From: CAXSEA01 sp964235675 | Lineage (GTDB): Bacteria > Armatimonadota > Armatimonadia > Armatimonadales > Capsulimonadaceae | DNA: 7,135 bases | Direction of reading: 5' to 3' | NCBI GenBank assembly: GCA_964235675.1 | Contig: CAXSEA010000193.1 | Span: forward strand, 1-7,135 | Part shown: positions 1 through 3,515 of the stretch, piece by piece | How positions within the stretch are numbered: position 1 is the first letter of the stretch | Layout of the letters: the number at the start of each line of letters is the position of its first letter | Translations under genes and position numbers: made by a program | The notes under the pieces: model-generated | What the model was told of the DNA's origin: nothing | The model's input: only the letters and a program-made list of their open reading frames with translations | Database searches by the model: none

Positions 1-1
1 G

Positions 2-283
2 CTTTCCATTATTCCTAATCTCACGCGGGGCTGCCGGCCTTATGGCGTGATCGAGAACGTCGTCACTCATCCCGCTTATCGAAGGAAGGGGTATGGCACG
101 GCTCTGCTAGAGGCCGCGCTTTCCGATACCTGGGCAGCGGAGTGCTATAAAGTGATGCTCCTCACCGGGCGCAAAGACAAGGCTACTTTGCGCTTTTACC
201 AATCTGTGGGTTTCGATCCAAACGACAAGCAGGCTTTTATCGCAAGGCCCGGCTCGCCGCTGCAAGATTGTAAGAAGATTTAG
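2..283 (+). CDS. GNAT family N-acetyltransferase, C-terminal part (5' end outside window)
   Basis: The reading frame is open from the first complete codon at position 2 to a TAG stop at 281-283, giving 93 residues. Reading from the window edge restores the segment I-I-P-N-L-T-R-G followed by Y-G-V-I-E-N-V-V, which is typical of GNAT proteins. The H-P-A-Y-R-R-K-G-Y-G segment fits motif A, the R/Q-x-x-G-x-G/A loop that binds the acetyl-CoA pyrophosphate. The later R-F-Y-x-x-x-G-F matches the usual C-terminal GNAT strand and helix. A GTG at 47 could open a shorter frame, but it lies inside the conserved fold, so the gene must begin before the window. GNAT enzymes transfer an acetyl group from acetyl-CoA to an amine; the acceptor cannot be told from this fragment. 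It converges on the EthD gene with a 23-nt gap. That gap holds only a weak 4-bp hairpin (295-305) and no U-tract. Confidence 0.9.
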   Translation, partial: LSIIPNLTRGCRPYGVIENVVTHPAYRRKGYGTALLEAALSDTWAAECYKVMLLTGRKDKATLRFYQSVGFDPNDKQAFIARPGSPLQDCKKI

Positions 284-306
284 TCGAAGGAACTGCCGTC
301 GCGGCT

Positions 307-729
307 CTATTCTGTAATCACGTTCTCATCCGACAAGATGAAATCGCAGCCGTGTAAATCGAGAAACTTCTCTTCGTCGGGGCGGATTTTTTCCAGGTAC
401 TCGGGGTCGGTGAAAACGGCGGCGATGGCTTCGGGGTTGTCGAACCAGAGCTCGGTGATGCCGTCGTACTTGGCGGGCGGAAAGCCGGGCATCTCGATGG
501 GAAGCGTATACTGCTGGACGTAGCGCCGGACATGCCGCTGAACGGCGGGAGTGGACGCGAATAAAGGTGCGTGGCTGCTCTTGTGGTAGGCGACGTACTC
601 GTCATGGGTGAGCGCGGAATTGCGGCGGAGCAGGATAATAAATTTGGTCGTGGGTTTCTTTTGCCGCCTTTCTTCCCAGAAAGCATGAGGCGAACACAAG
701 GATATACCCATCGGCGTGCTGGTTGCCAT
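307..729 (-). CDS. EthD domain-containing protein
   Basis: With the ATG at 729 the product is 140 residues. About residues 28-133 resemble the EthD family, a small dimeric ferredoxin-like alpha/beta-barrel fold: an opening strand F-I-I-L-L-R-R, then L-T-x-D-E-Y-V-A-Y-H, a central Y-D-G-I-T-E-L-W-F, then D-P-E-Y, and a final D-E-E-K-F-L-D. EthD is named after a protein needed for ethyl tert-butyl ether degradation, but most members have no known substrate, so no reaction is assigned. The frame stays open to a TTG at 789, but a good promoter (793-821) would start transcription near 786, which excludes that start. ATG 729 has only a weak AAGAG upstream, and a second ATG lies at 711. The first 27 residues are not family-like, so the true start could be further downstream. 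No signal peptide is visible, so it is probably cytoplasmic. Confidence 0.82.
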   Translation of the reverse strand: MATSTPMGISLCSPHAFWEERRQKKPTTKFIILLRRNSALTHDEYVAYHKSSHAPLFASTPAVQRHVRRYVQQYTLPIEMPGFPPAKYDGITELWFDNPEAIAAVFTDPEYLEKIRPDEEKFLDLHGCDFILSDENVITE

Positions 730-792
730 ACTCTTGTCAGACAACAATTCCGCGCTTGGCTGAACACCATTGAGCCAAGCGCAAAACAACTA

Positions 793-821
793 GTTATAGT
801 GGCGATTTTTTCGTCTGTCGA
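793..821 (-). promoter_or_regulatory. Putative sigma70-type promoter for the EthD gene
   Basis: On the minus strand TCGACA (821-816) and TATAAC (798-793) are separated by exactly 17 nt, each matching five of six consensus bases. Initiation would fall near 786, about 57 nt before the chosen ATG at 729. The boxes lie between the stop of the possible small ORF and the EthD gene. The call rests on consensus matching only. Confidence 0.5.
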
Positions 822-830
822 GCCACAGTA

Positions 831-926
831 TCAAGGAGCGTTGAGCTGCTTCAGTTTTGAGTCGTCTTTAGCCGCATCCATCACTCGTTCTTCAAATCCG
901 ACGGCTCGAACAGCTTGTATGGTCAT
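831..926 (-). CDS. Possible small ORF, 31 residues, unknown function
   Basis: An ATG at 926 opens a 31-codon frame ending in TGA at 831-833. The product starts M-T-I-Q-A-V-R-A-V-G-F-E-E-R and ends L-K-Q-L-N-A-P; it is soluble and mixed-charge, with no signal peptide or membrane segment. GAGGG (936-940) sits 9 nt before the ATG, a good Shine-Dalgarno position, and an in-frame TGA lies just upstream, so the frame cannot extend. It lies between the GH16 terminator and the EthD promoter, in the same direction as both genes. I found no convincing promoter for it and recognise no family. It may be a real microprotein, a remnant of a decayed gene, or chance. Confidence 0.25.
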   Translation of the reverse strand: MTIQAVRAVGFEERVMDAAKDDSKLKQLNAP

Positions 927-986
927 AGAAATCGGCCCTCACAATAGGAGAGTCTCTTGTTTGGGGCGAATCGTTGGCGCGCGGGC

Positions 987-1028
987 AAAAAAACCGCGCC
1001 TGCTGAAATTATAGTTCAGCAGGCGCGG
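987..1028 (-). terminator. Strong rho-independent terminator of the GH16 gene
   Basis: A perfect 14-bp stem pairs 994-1007 with 1015-1028 around a 7-nt loop. On the minus strand it is followed at once by seven T residues (993-987). It lies 58 nt after the GH16 stop codon. There is no matching T-run on the plus side, so it works in the minus direction. Confidence 0.92.
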
Positions 1029-1085
1029 CGAGCCAGTGAGTCGAATAATCCCGGTAAAACCGAGATGCGGTTTAATCCGAGCGGC

Positions 1086-1946
1086 TCAATTGTTTTTGTA
1101 AACGCGCACGTAGTCCACATCCAGCTTTTGCGGGAAGGTGGTGGTGGCGTCGGGATTTTTGGGGAAGTCGCCGCCGACCGCTAGGTTTAAGATGATGAAG
1201 AACGGCGCGTTGTAGGGCCATTTGCCGGCTTGTAGGTCGGCGACGGTGCGGGTCTCGAAGGGGTGGCCGTCCACCGAGAAGGTGATGCTGTCCTTCTTCC
1301 AAAGCGCCGCGAAGACGTGGTAGTTGCTGTGAAAGGAGCCTTTGCTCGCGGGCAAGTAGTAGGAGGCGTGCAGCGCATTGCCGCCATTGCGGGTTTCGCT
1401 GTGCATGCTGGAGATGTTTTGGTTGTACCAGTCCTTGTTGCCGATATTCTCCATGATGTCGACTTCGCCGCAGTTGGGCCATGGAGTCGTGTTGATATCT
1501 TGGCCGAGCATCCAGAACGCGGGCCAGACGCCCTGTCCGTAGGCCATTTTCACACGCGCTTCCACATAGCCGTAGGTGAAGTCGTATTTGCCGTTAGTGG
1601 TTAAACGCCCCGATGTGTAGTGATTCGGGCCGTCTTTAATGGCCGCGATCTGCAGGACATGGCCGTCGGTGGACTGCGGATCAGCGACAATATGGGCGTT
1701 GGCTAGATTTGTGGTGTACTCCTCCTGCTCATGGTTGACCCATCCGGCGGGATGGACTTCCAGTTGCCATTTGCTGGGATCGGGGGCGCTGCCGAGCTTC
1801 TGGTCGAACTCGTCGTGCCAGACAAGATGGTATCCGGGCGGGGGCGCGGCTTGCGCCGGGCGAGCGGCGGCTCCGAGCAGGGCCGTGATCGACAAAAGCC
1901 CGGCGGCGGCGAAGGTCAGGCGGGTGAAGGGGGTGAATGGTTTCAT
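1086..1946 (-). CDS. Secreted GH16 beta-glucanase (laminarinase-like)
   Basis: The 286-residue product is a glycoside hydrolase family 16 enzyme, which retains configuration while cutting internal beta-1,3 or beta-1,3/1,4 bonds in glucans or related galactans. Residues 1-33 form a Sec signal peptide (K-P-F-T-P-F-T-R, a hydrophobic stretch, then cleavage after P-A-Q-A). The mature domain opens with V-W-H-D-E-F-D (42-48). The catalytic motif is G-E-V-D-I-M-E, with nucleophile E161, D163 and acid/base E166. The E-x-D-x-x-E spacing is the beta-bulge form of laminarinases, agarases and carrageenases, not the E-x-D-x-E form of lichenases. W-P-A-F-W-M-L-G (141-148), H182-S-E-T and a closing D-V-D-Y-V-R-V-Y strand are also typical. 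ATG 1946 directly precedes the signal peptide; an upstream TTG at 2000 adds residues unlike a signal. No clear Shine-Dalgarno precedes the ATG. There is no carbohydrate-binding module. The substrate is inferred, not shown. Confidence 0.93.
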   Translation of the reverse strand: MKPFTPFTRLTFAAAGLLSITALLGAAARPAQAAPPPGYHLVWHDEFDQKLGSAPDPSKWQLEVHPAGWVNHEQEEYTTNLANAHIVADPQSTDGHVLQIAAIKDGPNHYTSGRLTTNGKYDFTYGYVEARVKMAYGQGVWPAFWMLGQDINTTPWPNCGEVDIMENIGNKDWYNQNISSMHSETRNGGNALHASYYLPASKGSFHSNYHVFAALWKKDSITFSVDGHPFETRTVADLQAGKWPYNAPFFIILNLAVGGDFPKNPDATTTFPQKLDVDYVRVYKNN

Positions 1947-1989
1947 AGGGTTGATAAAGTCGAGACTAACGTATAGGGAGACCTGTGGA

Positions 1990-2118
1990 CGAGCCGGCAA
2001 ATCGCTTTGGCTCTACGAGCGCCCGCGAGGGGCAAGGCGCGGCGGCTGCGGGCATGGGAGTCCGACGACTCCCTTTCGCCGCCTGTTCCAAGCCAGGATG
2101 TCGGCCTCCGCAGCGTAG
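1990..2118 (-). other. GC-rich foldable segment in the putative GH16 leader
   Basis: A perfect 7-bp hairpin (2056-2062 with 2067-2073, loop CGAC) is enclosed by a second pairing, GGCGGC 2041-2046 with GCCGCC 2078-2083. Nearer the gene, GAGCC at 1991-1995 can pair with GGCTC at 2009-2013, with a further inner CAAA/TTTG pairing. If the promoter at 2141-2170 is used, all of this lies in the 5' leader of about 190 nt. I could not match it to any riboswitch class I know. It could be a cis-regulatory RNA or one copy of an interspersed repeat. The frames open through it in both directions lack starts or family motifs. Confidence 0.45.
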
Positions 2119-2140
2119 TTAATCGTTAGGTCACTTGCTA

Positions 2141-2170
2141 AGAATAAACTATTTTCCCCTAATTCGTCAA
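2141..2170 (-). promoter_or_regulatory. Putative promoter for the GH16 gene
   Basis: On the minus strand TTGACG (2170-2165, five of six consensus bases) and TATTCT (2146-2141, four of six) are separated by 18 nt in an AT-rich patch that stands out from its GC-rich surroundings. The dioxygenase terminator lies just upstream, so this is the natural place for a new transcription unit. Initiation near 2134 would give a leader of about 190 nt. Confidence 0.45.
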
Positions 2171-2212
2171 GATGTTGTTGAGAATTCGAGCAAATTGGTG
2201 GATTTAAAGATC

Positions 2213-2250
2213 GAAAAAGCGCCGCTCTCCTGATGTAGAAGAGCGGCGCT
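2213..2250 (-). terminator. Rho-independent terminator of the dioxygenase-like gene
   Basis: An 11-bp perfect stem pairs 2218-2228 with 2240-2250 around an 11-nt loop. On the minus strand it runs into five T residues (2218-2214, the first shared with the stem). It lies 118 nt beyond the stop codon of the dioxygenase-like gene. Confidence 0.85.
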
Positions 2251-2367
2251 CATAACCTGTCCGGCCTTTTAGGCCGCCTTTCGTTCAGAGGGCTTAGAGA
2301 GAGTCCTAAACCTTGGGCTTATTCTGGTCCCTCTCCTTAACCTAGGAGGGGCTGAAACTCTTTTCAA
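2251..2367 (-). other. 3' untranslated region of the dioxygenase-like gene
   Basis: This stretch lies between the stop codon and the terminator. It holds a 5-bp hairpin, CGGCC 2262-2266 with GGCCG 2272-2276, and a short 7-bp stem formed on the minus strand by GGTTTAG and CTAAGCC. No coding frame or second gene is visible. Confidence 0.5.
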
Positions 2368-3327
2368 TTAGCCGCCGGTGCTGGGCGGAGTGCCACCGCC
2401 GCCGCTCGTACCGCCGCCGGGTCCGCCTGCTGTGCCTCCGCCGCCGCCGCCGGTGCCGCCCCCGGTGGTTGTCGTGGCCGTGGTGCCGCCGGTGGTCGTG
2501 GTGGAATCGTTGGCGCTGATATCGTAGGTGTTGGTGAGATCAAGGATCATGTGGAAAGTCGCGGTGGCATGGCTCAGGTCTTCCGCCACGCGCAGGATGG
2601 TGTAGTCGCCGGCTTCGGTGGTGACCGTGCTGTCGAGCGACGCGCCGTTCAGTACCCGGTCGGTGGTGTTGGTGGTGTCGCGGTTGTTGCGGGTGTTGTA
2701 GGGCGCGACGGCGGAGAAGACTTTGTCGGTCTCGTCGTCGTCGAAGAAGAGCTGGGTCAGGTAGTTGTAGGTCGGCGTCTGGGTCGTGTCGTTGTTCGGG
2801 AAGATGCGGACGCGGGCGTGGACATGGACGGTGCGTCCCGAATACCAGCCGGGGTAGATGGCGAGGAAATGGACATGGCCATTGGCGTCGCTGACCTGGT
2901 AGCCGCGCAGGTACTTGTCGCCGGTGGTGCTTTCCGAGGACTCGTCGGAGTAGACGCCGCTCGCGTTGGCCAGCCAGATATCGACGAACGCGTTTTCCAG
3001 CGGCGTGATGGCGTCGCTTGCCAGCGACGAGACCGTGATGCTCAGGAACAAGGGCAAACCCTCCTGCACCACGCCGGTTGTCGGGTCGCTGCGGACGTCG
3101 GAGCGGTTCAGCAGCTCTTCGACCCAGTATGGGCCTTCTTCCAGAGCGGGAGTGGATTGAAGAGTCGTGGTCGTATCGGCTGCGGCGTTATGCTCCAGCC
3201 CGAACACCGCCGCGCCGCCTCGGCTGTGGAATCCGGCGAGGGCGATCGCGCCGGTCGCGCCCAGGGCGAGCAGTTCGCGGCGGTTGATGCGGACGATTTG
3301 GTTTTCTCGTTTGAGTAGGTTTTTCAT
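2368..3327 (-). CDS. Exported intradiol ring-cleavage dioxygenase-like protein with Thr/Gly-rich tail
   Basis: The 319-residue product resembles intradiol dioxygenases, non-haem Fe(III) enzymes that open catechol-type rings between the two hydroxyls. All four expected iron ligands are present: Y126 in V-D-I-W-L-A-N-A-S-G-V-Y, Y162 in Y-P-G-W-Y, and H168 and H170 in V-H-V-H. L-R-G-Y-Q-V-S-D-A-N-G-H-V (140-152) is also characteristic. Residues 14-32 read I-N-R-R-E-L-L then a hydrophobic stretch, a Tat-like signal that would suit export of a folded metalloprotein. Residues about 60-265 form the domain. The last 45 residues are Thr runs followed by Gly-rich sequence and are probably disordered. 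ATG 3327 is preceded by GGAA and a TATAAT box. The gene has its own terminator. No aromatic-degradation genes are nearby, so substrate and pathway are unknown; many exported members of this superfamily are uncharacterised. Confidence 0.88.
   Translation of the reverse strand: MKNLLKRENQIVRINRRELLALGATGAIALAGFHSRGGAAVFGLEHNAAADTTTTLQSTPALEEGPYWVEELLNRSDVRSDPTTGVVQEGLPLFLSITVSSLASDAITPLENAFVDIWLANASGVYSDESSESTTGDKYLRGYQVSDANGHVHFLAIYPGWYSGRTVHVHARVRIFPNNDTTQTPTYNYLTQLFFDDDETDKVFSAVAPYNTRNNRDTTNTTDRVLNGASLDSTVTTEAGDYTILRVAEDLSHATATFHMILDLTNTYDISANDSTTTTGGTTATTTTGGGTGGGGGGTAGGPGGGTSGGGGTPPSTGG
2371..2505 (-). repeat. Low-complexity Thr/Gly-coding tail of the dioxygenase-like gene
   Basis: About 45 codons encode Thr runs, then Gly blocks broken by Thr, Ala, Pro and Ser, ending S-T-G-G. 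On the plus strand the DNA is a run of imperfect GCC/GGT/GTC triplets. Such tracts change length by slippage. The tail lies outside the catalytic fold and may act as a flexible spacer or surface linker. Confidence 0.8.
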
Positions 3328-3344
3328 TTTTTCAGGTTCCGTAA

Positions 3345-3350
3345 ATTATA
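3345..3350 (-). promoter_or_regulatory. Perfect -10 box upstream of the dioxygenase-like gene
   Basis: TATAAT on the minus strand (3350-3345) ends 17 nt before the ATG at 3327, so initiation near 3338 would give a leader of about 10 nt. No good TTGACA lies 15-18 nt upstream, and that position falls inside the inverted-repeat arm at 3361-3409. GGAA at 3335-3338 could serve as a Shine-Dalgarno only if initiation is slightly upstream of the predicted point. Confidence 0.45.
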
Positions 3351-3360
3351 AGGATTTGCT

Positions 3361-3512
3361 TTGGCGACCCTATCCGGCCTCCCGGCCACCTTCCCTGAAA
3401 GGGAAGGAATTCTCTCCAGCGCTGTTTCTGCTGAGCGTTTAGCGAACAACAAACTGTAAAACTTTCCTTCCCTTTCAGGGAAGGTGGCCGGGAGGCCGGA
3501 TAGGGTCGCCAA
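3361..3512. repeat. Perfect 49-bp inverted repeat with 54-nt centre (REPIN- or MITE-like)
   Basis: The left arm 3361-3409 is the exact reverse complement of the right arm 3464-3512, and pairing stops abruptly at both ends. Each arm is itself palindromic: CCTTCCCT and AGGGAAGG pair around GAA at 3389-3407, and the GGCCTCCCGGCC block can fold as well. The centre (3410-3463) shows no gene. No direct target duplication is evident at the borders. The element starts 3 nt beyond the stop of the repeat-protein gene and reaches to within 11 nt of the dioxygenase -10 box. There is no U-tract, so it is not a standard terminator. In RNA it would form a very stable hairpin that could block 3' decay or attract RNase III. 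Two REP-like units facing each other is the nearest known design. Confidence 0.9.
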
Positions 3513-3515
3513 GAT

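Larger units (their letters stand above)
730..1085. other. Intergenic region between the EthD and GH16 genes
   Basis: This 356-nt stretch holds the EthD leader and promoter, the possible 31-codon ORF and the GH16 terminator. Frames open here on the plus strand show no family motifs and overlap these minus-strand signals. Nothing else is visible. Confidence 0.6.

Noticed and set aside
284..306. Bidirectional terminator between the GNAT and EthD genes
   Set aside because: Only a 4-bp GCCG/CGGC hairpin at 295-305 is present, with no T-run on either side.
957..1184. Plus-strand open frames across the GH16 terminator
   Set aside because: They cross a strong minus-strand terminator and the GH16 3' end and show no protein family signal.
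1947..2000. TTG at 2000 as the start of the GH16 gene
   Set aside because: It has no ribosome site, and the 18 added residues do not fit a signal peptide. The ATG at 1946 starts a standard one.
2551..3318. Long plus-strand open frame opposite the dioxygenase-like gene
   Set aside because: It is exactly antisense to a gene with clear family motifs. Its product is a Val/Gly/Arg-rich mix with no recognisable domain, as expected for the reverse frame of GC-rich coding DNA.
3361..3512. Inverted repeat as an ordinary intrinsic terminator
   Set aside because: No U-tract follows the hairpin in either direction. The arms are far longer than a terminator stem and the centre is 54 nt.
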